64,000 nt of DNA from Vreelandella sp031769195 (GTDB lineage: Bacteria; Pseudomonadota; Gammaproteobacteria; Pseudomonadales; Halomonadaceae), in contig NZ_JAVHNP010000004.1 in NCBI RefSeq assembly GCF_031769195.1, positions 124,001 to 188,000 on the forward strand. Reading direction: 5' to 3'. Shown here in pieces: positions 16,185-24,942 of this stretch. The position numbers and the translations under genes are program-made. Below the pieces are notes generated by a model that ran no database searches, was not told the origin of the DNA, and saw only the letters and a list, made by a program, of their open reading frames with translations. The stretch's first letter is position 1, and each line of letters opens with the position of its first letter.

Positions 16185-17873
16185 TTATGCCTCGGTGATA
16201 CGCTCCTCTTCCGTATTGCGTTCCTCTTCCTCAGGCAGCTCGTCTACCTCTTGGCTTGGCTCGCTAGCGGCGTCTGCCTCGTCTTGAACATCGCTCTGCT
16301 CAATGGTCTCGGTGGGCAGATTCATAGGCTCGTCCAACTGCAGCGTTTGCGCCGTGTAGGCACGCACCTCGCTCAACAGCTCTGGGTTGTCTGCCAGCTT
16401 CTGACCGTAGGAGGGAATAATATCGGTCAGCGTGGCCTGCCACTCATCACTTGCCACTTCTGTGGGGAACACGCGATCCAGCAGGCTGAGCATAATCGAC
16501 GGCGCAGTAGAAGCACCCGGCGATGCACCAAGCAGTGCCGACATGGTGCCGTCTTGAGAGGTCACCACTTCCGTACCAAACTGCAGCACACCGCCGCGCT
16601 CAGGGTCGTTTTTGATGATCTGTACGCGCTGGCCTGCGGTCCACAGCTCCCAATCGTCACGGCTCGCTTCGGGGTAGTACTCTTGAAGCGCTTCGAAACG
16701 GTCATCGTCGGACATGAGCACCTGCCCGACGAGGTAGCTCACCAGATTAAAGTTATCCAGGCCAACTTCCATCATGGGCCAGGTGTTATCCAGCGTCATG
16801 GAGCCAAACAGATCGGTCCAAGAGCCCTCTTTCAAGAACTTGCTGGAGAACGTGGCAAAGGGGCCGAAGAACAGGGCAGGCTCGCCATCCAGGTAACGCA
16901 GATCCAGGTGCGGCACGGACATCGGCGGAGAACCCTCCCCCGCTTTGCCATAAGCTTTAACATCATGCTGCGAAACCACGTCCGGGTTGGTCGTGTAGAG
17001 GAACTGGCCACCTACCGGGAAACCTGCATAGGCGTCGGCTTCAGGGATACCGGACGCTTGCAGCAACGGAAGCGCTGCACCACCGGCACCGATGAATACA
17101 TAGCGGGCATCAACGGTGGTTTCCTCACCGCTTTCCAGGTTAGCAATGGTGACTTGCCAAGTGTCGTCATCGTTGCGTTCCAGGTCGCGGACTTCACTGC
17201 TTAACCCGAGCGTGAAGTTGTCGCTGCGCGATAACGCCTCAACCATTTCACGGGCCTGGGCACCGTAGTTCACTTCGGTACCCATCTGCATACGCGTAGC
17301 GGCCACCGGGCGGTCGTCGTTTTCACGGCCAGCCATCACCAGCGGCATCCACTCGGCAAGCTCAGCGCGATCTTCTGAGTACTCCATGCCAGCGTAAAGC
17401 GGATTTTGCGTCATGGCCTCATAACGCTCGCGCAGGAAGTTGACGTCTTCGTCGCCCCATACCACGGCAATGTGCGGCACGCTATTGATAAACGAAGAGG
17501 GCTCGCCAAGAATACCGCTGTCTACCTGATGGGCCCAAAACTGACGGGAGACTTCAAACTGCTCGGTTACGTTGATGGCACGCTGGATCTCAACGCGGCC
17601 GCTGGCATCCGGCGTGTAGTTCATTTCCATAAACGCAGAGTGACCACTGCCTGCGTTGTTCCACGCGTTAGAGCTTTCCTGAGCCACTTGATCAAGACGC
17701 TCGTAAATATGAATATCCCAATCGGGTTCTAACTCTTGCAGGTAAGTACCTAACGTAGCGCTCATAATGCCGCCACCGATGAGCACTACATCGACTGGCT
17801 CATCGGCCGCAACCGGCATAGCGGCTAGCGCTAATAGCGGTGAACAGAGTAAAAGACTTAAACGTTTTTGCAT
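16185..17873 (-). CDS. mqo: Malate:quinone oxidoreductase with signal peptide and acidic tail
   Basis: This FAD enzyme oxidises malate to oxaloacetate and passes electrons to the quinone pool. The 562-residue protein has the FAD dinucleotide motif VVLIGGGIMSATLG at about 29-42 and family blocks such as SSNAWNNAGSGHSA, MEMNYTP, FIGAGGAALPLL, FGPFATFSSKFL and LGASPGAST. Two things are unusual compared with cytoplasmic Mqo: residues 1-24 form a plausible Sec signal peptide (MQKRLSLLL, cleavage after VAA), and the last 45 residues are a Glu/Asp-rich tail. The ATG follows AGGGACA. The tail fits a halophile. Single gene, convergent with the LysR gene. Confidence 0.93.
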   Translation of the reverse strand: MQKRLSLLLCSPLLALAAMPVAADEPVDVVLIGGGIMSATLGTYLQELEPDWDIHIYERLDQVAQESSNAWNNAGSGHSAFMEMNYTPDASGRVEIQRAINVTEQFEVSRQFWAHQVDSGILGEPSSFINSVPHIAVVWGDEDVNFLRERYEAMTQNPLYAGMEYSEDRAELAEWMPLVMAGRENDDRPVAATRMQMGTEVNYGAQAREMVEALSRSDNFTLGLSSEVRDLERNDDDTWQVTIANLESGEETTVDARYVFIGAGGAALPLLQASGIPEADAYAGFPVGGQFLYTTNPDVVSQHDVKAYGKAGEGSPPMSVPHLDLRYLDGEPALFFGPFATFSSKFLKEGSWTDLFGSMTLDNTWPMMEVGLDNFNLVSYLVGQVLMSDDDRFEALQEYYPEASRDDWELWTAGQRVQIIKNDPERGGVLQFGTEVVTSQDGTMSALLGASPGASTAPSIMLSLLDRVFPTEVASDEWQATLTDIIPSYGQKLADNPELLSEVRAYTAQTLQLDEPMNLPTETIEQSDVQDEADAASEPSQEVDELPEEEERNTEEERITEA

Positions 17874-18020
17874 GTCATGTCCCTGACGATACAGAAATGA
17901 CGTGCCGGAACAGCATGTGCCCAGCGTCGAGGGGGTAAAAATTTCGACGAAAGTCTAACAAATAACCGCCTTAACGGGAACATAAAAGAAAGCTTAAATG
18001 AGAATGAAAGGGATTAACGA

Positions 18021-18233
18021 ATGAAGCCAGATGATTTGGAGAAGTTGGTAACGCGCAAAATGCCCTTCGGCAAATATGAGGGCTGGCTCCTTGCAGATTT
18101 GCCAGGCCCTTACCTGAATTGGTTTGCTCGGGAGGGGTTTCCCACCGGAGAGATTGGTCAACTGCTGCATTTAATGCATGAGATCGACCATAACGGCTTA
18201 AGCGACTTGTTAACGCCGTTGCGCCAGCGCTAG
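18021..18233 (+). CDS. DUF3820 family small protein
   Basis: The 70-residue protein matches DUF3820: the MPFGKYEG motif near residue 14, LADLPGPYLNWFAREGFP, and a C-terminal amphipathic helix. Family members are small, mostly uncharacterised cytoplasmic proteins sometimes annotated as putative quorum-sensing-regulated factors. AAAGGGA sits upstream of the ATG. It is a single gene between divergent mqo and a convergent minus-strand gene. Confidence 0.85.
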   Translation: MKPDDLEKLVTRKMPFGKYEGWLLADLPGPYLNWFAREGFPTGEIGQLLHLMHEIDHNGLSDLLTPLRQR

Positions 18234-18254
18234 CGAACGCATGTCATGCTCTCA

Positions 18255-18605
18255 CTAGCGGTCACGCAGCGCCTGCTCGCGCTCTTCAGCATAGCGGGTG
18301 CCGTGTTGGGCAGGGTCGCTGGGGAACCGGCCTAGCGCGACGGCTTTTTCAAAAAATCCGCTGGCTGGTAAATCCTCCCCTCGTCGGCTGATCACCAGCG
18401 CGGCGATCATCGGCCGTCCGGCGGCCACATCCTCTTCCATTAACTGCTCAAGCGCCTGTGCGACCCGCGCAATGGTGCCCGGTGGCGTCAGCCCAAGCGC
18501 GTTAGCGACCTGCTGATAGGTCATGGGCAGCGCGCTCGCCGGGACTTGTATAAGCAGTGTGCGCACTTGGTGGGCGAGTAGAGTGGCGGCGTCAGAGTGG
18601 CTCAT
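18255..18605 (-). CDS. Small uncharacterised protein with helix-turn-helix-like N-terminal half
   Basis: I do not recognise a named family for this 116-residue protein. Residues 28-55 (MTYQQVANALGLTPPGTIAR and onwards) look like a helix-turn-helix, and the second half has GRPMIAALVISRRG and GFFEKAVALGRF, a conserved-looking block. It may be a small DNA-binding or nucleotide-binding protein. The ATG has no clear ribosome site. It is convergent with the DUF3820 gene, 21 bp away, and divergent from the DUF1499 gene. Codon use looks like that of its neighbours, so I take it as real. Confidence 0.7.
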   Translation of the reverse strand: MSHSDAATLLAHQVRTLLIQVPASALPMTYQQVANALGLTPPGTIARVAQALEQLMEEDVAAGRPMIAALVISRRGEDLPASGFFEKAVALGRFPSDPAQHGTRYAEEREQALRDR

Positions 18606-18728
18606 TGTTGGTTACTCGTGGGTTTAGGCGTTCGGTAGAAAACGTGGAGGACAAAAATAGCCACGCTACCACATCGCTGGCTATGCTGTGGCCAGGGGGA
18701 GAGTTCCTATCATTTCAAGGAGAGTCAT

Positions 18729-19493
18729 ATGGTCGACAGACACCATCAGCAGCGTTCTAAAAGCCGCTGGCCTAAGGCTCTTGCCTGGCTAAGCGTGCTG
18801 GCGTTAGTGGTGGCGGCGCTGCTCATGGCAGGGGCCGGCCCAGCCTATCGCTGGCAATGGATCGGGTTAGGAGAAGCCTTTAACCTTCTGCGCAATGGCG
18901 TCTACAGCGCCACAGCGGCGGTCGCGCTTAGCGTCTTGGTGCTGCTCATCAGTGCGATCACTCGCCGTGGTGGAACGGCGGTGGCGGCTATTGGTGTGCT
19001 GATAGCGACCGCTGCCCTACTCTATATGCCCTGGCAACAGTGGCAGCGCGCCCAGCAGGCGCCGGTCATTCACGACATCACCACCGATACCCAGAACCCG
19101 CCAGCGTTTGTTGCGCTCAGTGATGAACGCGAAGCAGCGCCCAATGGGCTCGCCTACCCCGGTGCAGCTACCGCCGAGCAGCAGCATGCCGCCTACCCGA
19201 ACGTTCAACCGCTGGTGATAGAGGCGCCTGCCGCTACCGTACTGGCAGCTGTTCAAGCTGAAGTGGAAGCCTCAGGCTGGGAGATTGCCGAGATCTCCTC
19301 AGATCGCCTGGAGGCCACCGCCGTGACCCGCTGGTTTGGGTTTAAGGATGATGTGGTCATTCGCTTAACCGAACAGGGCGACAGCACTCAGGTGGATATG
19401 CGCTCCGCGTCACGATTAGGGGCAAGCGATGTGGGCACCAATGCGCTGCGTATCGAAACCTTTTTAAATGCGCTGCAAGAGCGATTGGAATAG
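18729..19493 (+). CDS. DUF1499 domain membrane protein
   Basis: The 254-residue protein has three hydrophobic segments in the first 105 residues (about 14-34, 54-76 and 83-100) and a C-terminal DUF1499 domain from about residue 120, with NVQPLVIEAPAATVLAAV, WEIAE, RLEATAVTRWFGFKDDVVIRL and the ending block with SASRLGASDVGTN. DUF1499 domains are small, soluble and of unknown function. AAGGAGAG lies four bases before the ATG, so the start is firm. It stands alone, convergent with a ribbon-helix-helix gene. Confidence 0.87.
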   Translation: MVDRHHQQRSKSRWPKALAWLSVLALVVAALLMAGAGPAYRWQWIGLGEAFNLLRNGVYSATAAVALSVLVLLISAITRRGGTAVAAIGVLIATAALLYMPWQQWQRAQQAPVIHDITTDTQNPPAFVALSDEREAAPNGLAYPGAATAEQQHAAYPNVQPLVIEAPAATVLAAVQAEVEASGWEIAEISSDRLEATAVTRWFGFKDDVVIRLTEQGDSTQVDMRSASRLGASDVGTNALRIETFLNALQERLE

Positions 19494-19509
19494 CGCCAGC
19501 GCTCCTAGG

Positions 19510-19887
19510 TTAGTGAACGTGCTTTTTGTACAGAACGTCTTTATGCAGCGTGCTTTCTCGGGAAAGGATCTGCTGGGCGTCCAGCTCGCCAATGGGCACG
19601 TTAGCGCTTGTTGGGATATCGCCACTCAGTTGAAGGGCTTGGTAGCGCAAAGCGCACACCCGCAGAAACGAGGTGAAGTTGCCAAGATCATGCCCGGCAT
19701 CAATCGACTCATGATAGAGCCGGGTGATCATTTGGGCGGTGTTCAACCCATCGCGCTGGGCGATCTCTTCCAGCAGCCGCCAGAAGTAGTTCTCCATGCG
19801 CACGCTGGTGACCATTCCATCGATACGCAGCGAGTGAGTGGCGCTGCGCCATAGCTCGGGGTCCGCATCAATAAACAGTTTGCACAT
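19510..19887 (-). CDS. Ribbon-helix-helix domain protein
   Basis: The 125-residue protein matches the RHH_4 type ribbon-helix-helix proteins: a short beta strand with RIDGMVTSVRMENYFWRLLEEIAQRDGLNTAQMITRLYHES spread over about residues 21-61 gives strand-helix-turn-helix, followed by FTSFLRVCALRY. These are small DNA-binding-like proteins, often transcriptional repressors, though many in this branch have no known target. AAGGAG precedes the ATG. It lies 95 bp downstream of the DJ-1/PfpI gene on the same strand. Confidence 0.82.
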   Translation of the reverse strand: MCKLFIDADPELWRSATHSLRIDGMVTSVRMENYFWRLLEEIAQRDGLNTAQMITRLYHESIDAGHDLGNFTSFLRVCALRYQALQLSGDIPTSANVPIGELDAQQILSRESTLHKDVLYKKHVH

Positions 19888-19940
19888 GGCTGATTGCTCC
19901 TTTGCACACCGTACGCATTCAGCATAGCGGCTGACGTAGT

Positions 19941-19961
19941 GCGCGCCCAGTAAGGGCGCGC
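19941..19961. other. GC-rich hairpin between DJ-1/PfpI and ribbon-helix-helix genes
   Basis: Perfect 8-bp stem GCGCGCCC/GGGCGCGC with loop AGTAA, 22 bp past the DJ-1/PfpI stop. No U-tract follows on the minus strand, so it may be a processing or attenuating hairpin rather than a full terminator. Confidence 0.45.
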
Positions 19962-19982
19962 TCCTTCATGGTCTAGCGCTAC

Positions 19983-20549
19983 TTAATTCAGCAGCGCCAT
20001 AAACTGCGCCAGCCAGGCGGGGTGGGCAGGCCACGCCGGGGCGGTCACCAGGTTGCCATCGGTCACCGCGTCGGTGACGTCAATATCCGCAAATCGCCCG
20101 CCTGCTAGCTCAACTTCAGGCTGGCAAGCCGGATACGCCGAACACTGCTTACCTTCCAACACCTTGGCAGCCGCTAGCAGCTGGGCACCATGGCAAATCG
20201 CGGCCACCGGCTTCTGAGTGTCAAAGAAGTGCTTCACCATCGCTAACACTTCCTGGTTCAACCGCAGGTACTCCGGTGCACGGCCACCGGGCACCACCAG
20301 GGCATCGTAATCGGCCGGATTAACACTGGCGAAATCGGCGTTCAGGGCAAACCGATGCCCCGGCTTTTCGGTGTACGTTTGGTCGCCTTCAAAGTCGTGA
20401 ATAGCGGTGGCCACGGTATCGCCTGAGGCTTTACCGGGGCATACCGCGTCAACGCGATGCCCCACCGCCATCAGCGCTTGAAAAGGCACCATGGTTTCAT
20501 AATCTTCGGTGAAGTCGCCGGTAATCATCAAAATACGTTTACTGCTCAT
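19983..20549 (-). CDS. DJ-1/PfpI family protein
   Basis: The 188-residue protein has the DJ-1/PfpI fold: RILMITGDFTEDYE at the N-terminus with the acidic pair that supports the nucleophile, DALVVPGGRAPEYLR, and the nucleophile elbow AAICHGAQLL with Cys119 and adjacent His120. Family members are glyoxalase III/deglycase-like, chaperone or amidase-related enzymes; which applies here cannot be said. AGGAGAGCAG lies upstream of the ATG. The region upstream of it carries an array of 11-bp repeats. Confidence 0.87.
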   Translation of the reverse strand: MSSKRILMITGDFTEDYETMVPFQALMAVGHRVDAVCPGKASGDTVATAIHDFEGDQTYTEKPGHRFALNADFASVNPADYDALVVPGGRAPEYLRLNQEVLAMVKHFFDTQKPVAAICHGAQLLAAAKVLEGKQCSAYPACQPEVELAGGRFADIDVTDAVTDGNLVTAPAWPAHPAWLAQFMALLN

Positions 20550-20656
20550 CTCTGCTCTCCTTGTGATTGTCCTTGTGATCGGATCGGTGGAGCACGCTCA
20601 AGGCGTGTTAAAACAGACTAGCAAGCAGCACGATGGGGTGGGTAGTACGCCCTTAC

Positions 20657-20700
20657 TACAGTCCAATTACAGCCCAAGTACAGTCCAAACACAGGCCCAA
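20657..20700. repeat. Four-copy 11-bp direct repeat upstream of the DJ-1/PfpI gene
   Basis: Units TACAGTCCAAT (20657), TACAGCCCAAG (20668), TACAGTCCAAA (20679) and CACAGGCCCAA (20690) follow one another with an exact 11-bp period. They lie 108-150 bp upstream of the DJ-1/PfpI start and just beyond the terminator of the next gene. A period close to one helical turn would place a bound protein on one face of DNA. Confidence 0.75.
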
Positions 20701-20723
20701 ACCGTTTTTTCGGCAGCAGCAAA

Positions 20724-20748
20724 AAGCCCGCTGCAAGTGAGCGGGCTT
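20724..20748 (-). terminator. Rho-independent terminator of the NAD(P)-binding protein gene
   Basis: A 9-bp stem (20724-20732 with 20740-20748, loop GCAAGTG) followed on the minus strand by a U-rich tract (A-run 20721-20725). It lies 20 bp past the stop at 20768. Confidence 0.82.
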
Positions 20749-20767
20749 ATCAGGCTAGGGGGATGTT

Positions 20768-21394
20768 TTAAAGCAAAGCATCAATAGGGCGTTTGCCATC
20801 TAACAGGGTGATTTCTTGATTGATGATATCCGGGGCCTGCACCACGCGCAGCAGGGCGTAGGCCACATTGGCACGCGAGATGTGGTTTTCCCCCGCTTCT
20901 TCAATGCTGTGCGCAAACTTATGGGTCGGCGCGTCATCAGTGAGGCGGCCAGGTTTGAGAATCGCGTAGGAGACATCGCTATGGCGAAGATGGGCATCGG
21001 CGGCAAACTTCGCGGCCATGTAGGGGCGCATGTTTTCAGGCGCTTCTAGGGGTTTTTCTGCGCGAATTGCGCTTACCATGATGTAACGGGACAACCCACG
21101 CTGGCTGGCGATATCGGCGGCGCGAATGGCGCCAAACAGATCAATCATTAGCGTTTTATCGGGGCCTGTATGGGGGCCTGAACCGGCGGTAAAGACCACT
21201 TGGTCACACCCATCAAAGGCATGCTCAAACTCACCTTCTAGGTCGCCTACGACGGTATTAATGCCCCGCTCCTGGAACCAACCGGCCTGCTCTTCACTGC
21301 GTACCATTGCTTTAATGGGCGTTCCCGCATGCTTGGCAAGCTCGCAAAACTGTTTCCCGATTTGTCCATTGGCACCAATCACTAGGGTCGTCAT
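20768..21394 (-). CDS. NAD(P)-binding atypical SDR, YwnB/BVR-B-like
   Basis: The 208-residue Rossmann-fold protein begins with the dinucleotide motif VIGANGQIGKQF (GANGQIG from about 7) and has VVGDLEG, VVFTAGSG and YMAAKFAAD segments. The YMAAK at about 126-130 is the Tyr-x-x-x-Lys position of short-chain dehydrogenases. This is the NmrA/BVR-B-like group of NAD(P)H-binding oxidoreductases, often stress-related, with unknown substrates. AAGGAGG precedes the ATG. A terminator lies after the stop, and the chemoreceptor gene upstream ends with its own terminator, so it is probably transcribed alone. Confidence 0.85.
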   Translation of the reverse strand: MTTLVIGANGQIGKQFCELAKHAGTPIKAMVRSEEQAGWFQERGINTVVGDLEGEFEHAFDGCDQVVFTAGSGPHTGPDKTLMIDLFGAIRAADIASQRGLSRYIMVSAIRAEKPLEAPENMRPYMAAKFAADAHLRHSDVSYAILKPGRLTDDAPTHKFAHSIEEAGENHISRANVAYALLRVVQAPDIINQEITLLDGKRPIDALL

Positions 21395-21468
21395 ACTGCC
21401 TCCTTTCTATCGTGTCTCCTTTATCAGTGTAGGCGCTACGTCTAAAGTTCAACCGCTGATCCAAAAAC

Positions 21469-21492
21469 AGCGGGCACCTTTCGGTGCCCGCT
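21469..21492 (-). terminator. Rho-independent terminator of the second chemoreceptor gene
   Basis: A perfect 10-bp GC-rich stem (21469-21478 with 21483-21492, loop TTTC) followed on the minus strand by GTTTTTGG. It lies 27 bp past the stop at 21520. Confidence 0.85.
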
Positions 21493-21519
21493 GCGCTTTC
21501 GTCACATCAAACGAGTGAG

Positions 21520-23631
21520 TTAGGTCAGGCGAGCATACGCCTTCTGGCTTGGCAGCGCGGCCTGCTGGCCAGCGCCGTGGCTGACATGAAAGCGGCTCAC
21601 CAGCGTATGCATATCTCCGGCACGCTCATCCAGCGTTTGGCTGGCGCTGGAGGCATCCTGCACCAAGCGCGCATTTTGATGCGTGACTTGATCCAACTGG
21701 GAAATCGCCTGGTTAATTTGGTCGATACCCGCCGACTGCTCTTTGGTGGCATCGGCAATTTCCGTGACGTAGCGAGTCACTTCGGAAAGGCTATCGATAA
21801 TATCCTGCAAATGATGGCTGGAGGCGTTGACTAGCTCCTCGCCCTCGCTGACTTTCTTCACGCTGTCGTCAACTAAGTGGCGAATTTGCGCGGCCTCTTC
21901 TGCACTGCGTCCGGCCAGCTTGCGCACTTCTTGTGCCACGACGGCAAAGCCACGGCCTTGCTCGCCTGCCCGTGCTGCTTCCACCGAGGCATTCAATGCC
22001 AGCAGGTTCGTCTGGAAGGCAATATCGTCGATAGCTTTGATGATCGAGGTGATTTTTTCGCTCGCCTGGCGAATATCGCTCATGGCGGCAGTCGTGCGTT
22101 TAGCCACGTCACCGGCTGAGCGCGCTCGGTCATCCACACTGCCGCTGGCGTCTTTCGCTTGGTCTGCGTAATCGGCAGTTTGTTTTACAGTGGCGGTGAT
22201 CTGCTCAAGACTTGAGGCTGTTTCTGCCAGCGAAGCGGCCTGCTGGTCGGTACGCTGTGAGAGGTTTTCATTACCGGCGGCAATCTGACGGCTGCTGGCG
22301 GCAATGGCCTCGGCACTTTCACGGATCTGCGACACCATGCTCTCGAAGGTATCCATCATGCGGTTAAACGCCTGCGCCGCCTGCCCCACTTCGTCGTTAC
22401 GCTGTAACTCAAGGCGCATGGATAAATCGGCATTTTCTCCCGCCGCACCGCTGATGTTCTCCATCTGACGACGCATCGCAACTAGCGGGCCCAACACGCG
22501 TACGAGAGTTCTCCATCCGAAAATCGCCAGAACAGTAATGACACCCGCAGTGACCAAAATCAGCAGGGTGCGCCCAGCGTTTGCTAACGTTTCGGCTTCT
22601 TCACTGGCACTGGCGGCCTGGGCAACGGTGTAAGCTTCAATGTCACCCAGCGCAGCGCGCATCTGGGTCGTTGCAGCGGCCACATTAGCCAGCGCAGCCT
22701 GCACTTGTGTGCTCTGGTTCAACTGCTGCTGACGCAGGGTATACACTGAGTCTGGGTTCTCAACCATCAGGTTGTTAAGCTCAACAATGACCTCATCAAG
22801 CTCGTTAATCAGTACTCGCTGTTCGACGGTGGTGCTGGGAGCGTCGGCAATGGCGGCAAGCGACTGGCGCGCCAGCGACACCTGCTGCGAGATCTCATTG
22901 CTACGCAGGTTAACCAGCGCATCAATACTCTCCACCTGCATCATTTGCCGTCCTAAATCAGACAGCGTGGCCACGGCCATGCGAGCATTACCGCTTAGCC
23001 GACCAATATCCACTCGGGCGGTGAACATATTATCCAGAATTTGGGTAGGCAGCGTGGTAGTGCCTTCTTCACGCCAGGCTTCCATAAGCTCTCGCTGACG
23101 ACGCTCTTCTCGCACCTGCGCCAGCGCGGTACGACCGGCAATATCTTCGGCACTGCGCATTACGTTCGTAATGGCTGCTTCCATTTGGGTAATTTGCTCG
23201 GCCATTTGCGCCTGTAGGCTCAACGCATCACGACGAGCGCTTTCCAACGCTTCGTCGCCTGTTAATAGCGTTTGATATTCGCTATCTAGCGCGGTCAGCT
23301 GTCCAGCAACATCCGTTTGCTCAATGCGCGAAAGCCCTGCACGGGCCTGGGTATAGCGCGCATCAAGCTCGCTGCGCGGCGTTACCTGCTCAAGCCCTTC
23401 GCTATTCTCTGCCGCCAGCAGATCGGCATGGCGCTGGCCGAATGCGCCCATGGTTAGCACCATGTTACGGCTGGCATCTTGCAAAGGTAGGACGTTGTTG
23501 GCCACAAAGTGCTGCACATTAATCAAGCGCTGGTTGGTCATCCAGCCGGTTCCTGCTAGCACGATGCTGCCCAAAACGGCAGCAGCAAACAGGCTAATCA
23601 GCATCGCACGGATGCTTATGGTTTTTTTCAT
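21520..23631 (-). CDS. Methyl-accepting chemotaxis protein with large periplasmic domain
   Basis: The 703-residue receptor has a transmembrane segment at about 9-30, a mainly helical periplasmic region of roughly 320 residues, a second transmembrane segment at about 350-372, HAMP, and a signalling domain with the tip AFQTNLLALNASVEAARAGE. The periplasmic part is about twice the usual four-helix sensor and rich in Gln/Glu heptads, so it may be a double helical bundle. There is no xWxxF tail; the protein ends KAYARLT. The start lacks a strong ribosome site. It lies 51 bp after a LIV-type binding-protein gene on the same strand, which suggests the receptor senses that protein's ligand-bound form. 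Confidence 0.9.
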   Translation of the reverse strand: MKKTISIRAMLISLFAAAVLGSIVLAGTGWMTNQRLINVQHFVANNVLPLQDASRNMVLTMGAFGQRHADLLAAENSEGLEQVTPRSELDARYTQARAGLSRIEQTDVAGQLTALDSEYQTLLTGDEALESARRDALSLQAQMAEQITQMEAAITNVMRSAEDIAGRTALAQVREERRQRELMEAWREEGTTTLPTQILDNMFTARVDIGRLSGNARMAVATLSDLGRQMMQVESIDALVNLRSNEISQQVSLARQSLAAIADAPSTTVEQRVLINELDEVIVELNNLMVENPDSVYTLRQQQLNQSTQVQAALANVAAATTQMRAALGDIEAYTVAQAASASEEAETLANAGRTLLILVTAGVITVLAIFGWRTLVRVLGPLVAMRRQMENISGAAGENADLSMRLELQRNDEVGQAAQAFNRMMDTFESMVSQIRESAEAIAASSRQIAAGNENLSQRTDQQAASLAETASSLEQITATVKQTADYADQAKDASGSVDDRARSAGDVAKRTTAAMSDIRQASEKITSIIKAIDDIAFQTNLLALNASVEAARAGEQGRGFAVVAQEVRKLAGRSAEEAAQIRHLVDDSVKKVSEGEELVNASSHHLQDIIDSLSEVTRYVTEIADATKEQSAGIDQINQAISQLDQVTHQNARLVQDASSASQTLDERAGDMHTLVSRFHVSHGAGQQAALPSQKAYARLT

Positions 23632-23682
23632 CAGAGATATTCGCTGTGTCAGAGGTATAGCAAATGAAACGTTAACAACCTT

Positions 23683-24840
23683 TTATTGCGCTACGCTGGC
23701 CCAATCCACCGGCTCGAATTGGCCGTTTCGGATAATCGTAGGCCACACGGCATCGCTTGCCTGGTGGTCGTTCGGGCCTAAGGTAAGAGGCTCTCCGACG
23801 CCGATGTCAATACTGCCTAGGCTTAGCAAGCCATCTACCACGGCTTCTCGATCAGGCTCACTGCCCGCCGCTTTAACGCCTTCGGCAAACAGTTTGGCGG
23901 CCAGATAACCCTCCAAAGAGATAAAGTCAGCTGTCGCGTTCGGGACGTATTCTGCCATTGCTTGGCGATACTCTGCTACGGCAGGCAGGTCAGCATCTAA
24001 CGGTGGCACCACTTGAGTCACAATTACCCCTTCCGACAGCGGGCCAAGCTCCTCTAACAACGCTTGGCTCCCTACAAAGGAGACGTTGAGGAAAATCGTG
24101 TCGGGGAGGTCTTGTCGTGCTTCACGAATAAAATCAGCGGCGGGCCCAAAAGTGCCAACAATAATCACTGCGCGTGGGGCAACCGGGGCCTGTAAAATAG
24201 TGGCTAAGCCCTGGTGGATATTACGGGTACCACGTGTAAAACGGCCATGCACAAGCGAGGAGGTATTGCTCACACCCTGGGCGTTAAGGGCGCGAATTGC
24301 CCCGTTATAGCCCGCATCGCCAAAGCTGTCATTTTGGGTGAAAAACGCGATCTCTTCTGGCTGAATACCCGCGGCCAACAGCCCGTCGATCATGGTGGCT
24401 GTCTCTTGCACGTAGCTGGCCCGGTAGTTGATCACATAGCGGTCAGGCGGCGAGCGACGCAGTATGCCCGCCCCGGTAAACGCGCCAAACAGGAGCGTTT
24501 TTTCTTGATTGTAAATCGGAATAGTCACCGCTGCGGTGGGCGTGCCGACATTACCAATCGCCGCCAGCAAGGTGTCGTTACCTACCAGTTCGCGGGTATA
24601 TTTGGCAGCCTGCAGCGGCGCGTACTGGTCATCAAAGGTCGTTAAGCTCAGCGATTGGCCGTTGACGCCCCCTTCCGCATTGAGCTTTGCAAAATAAGCT
24701 TCCACCCCCTGCTGCATACCAATCCCCAAGGGGGCAGCCCCGCCGCTGGCAGGGGCAACCATGCCTACTTTAAGCTCTGCTTGCGCCAGTGGCGCAACGA
24801 TGAGACCGGCAGCCATTAGCCATGCTGTGATTCGCCGCAT
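23683..24840 (-). CDS. LIV-type periplasmic ligand-binding protein, no transporter genes nearby
   Basis: The product, 385 residues from the ATG at 24840, has a signal peptide (MRRITAWLMA, cleavage after AQA near residue 21) and the type-I periplasmic fold of branched-chain amino acid and amide binding proteins: ELKVGMVAPASGG, MQQGVEAYFAKLN, GNVGTPTAAVTIPI and IAFFTQNDSFGDAG. The frame is open to 24873, but the ATG at 24840 follows GGGGAGAA and gives the right signal peptide. No livHMGF genes are present; instead a chemoreceptor gene follows after 51 bp. Ligand unknown: amino acid, amide or aromatic acid are all seen in this family. Confidence 0.87.
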   Translation of the reverse strand: MRRITAWLMAAGLIVAPLAQAELKVGMVAPASGGAAPLGIGMQQGVEAYFAKLNAEGGVNGQSLSLTTFDDQYAPLQAAKYTRELVGNDTLLAAIGNVGTPTAAVTIPIYNQEKTLLFGAFTGAGILRRSPPDRYVINYRASYVQETATMIDGLLAAGIQPEEIAFFTQNDSFGDAGYNGAIRALNAQGVSNTSSLVHGRFTRGTRNIHQGLATILQAPVAPRAVIIVGTFGPAADFIREARQDLPDTIFLNVSFVGSQALLEELGPLSEGVIVTQVVPPLDADLPAVAEYRQAMAEYVPNATADFISLEGYLAAKLFAEGVKAAGSEPDREAVVDGLLSLGSIDIGVGEPLTLGPNDHQASDAVWPTIIRNGQFEPVDWASVAQ

Positions 24841-24942
24841 TGATTCTCCCCCGACAGGTGTACATCTTTTCATTATCGGCGCAAGAATATACGACTTAAG
24901 CTTAGCTAGCCCTAAACAGAATGTAATAAAACGTGTCTTTGA

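Noticed and set aside
16251..17204. 317-codon plus-strand frame antisense to mqo
   Set aside because: The minus strand encodes an unmistakable Mqo across the same bases; the antisense frame is a composition shadow.
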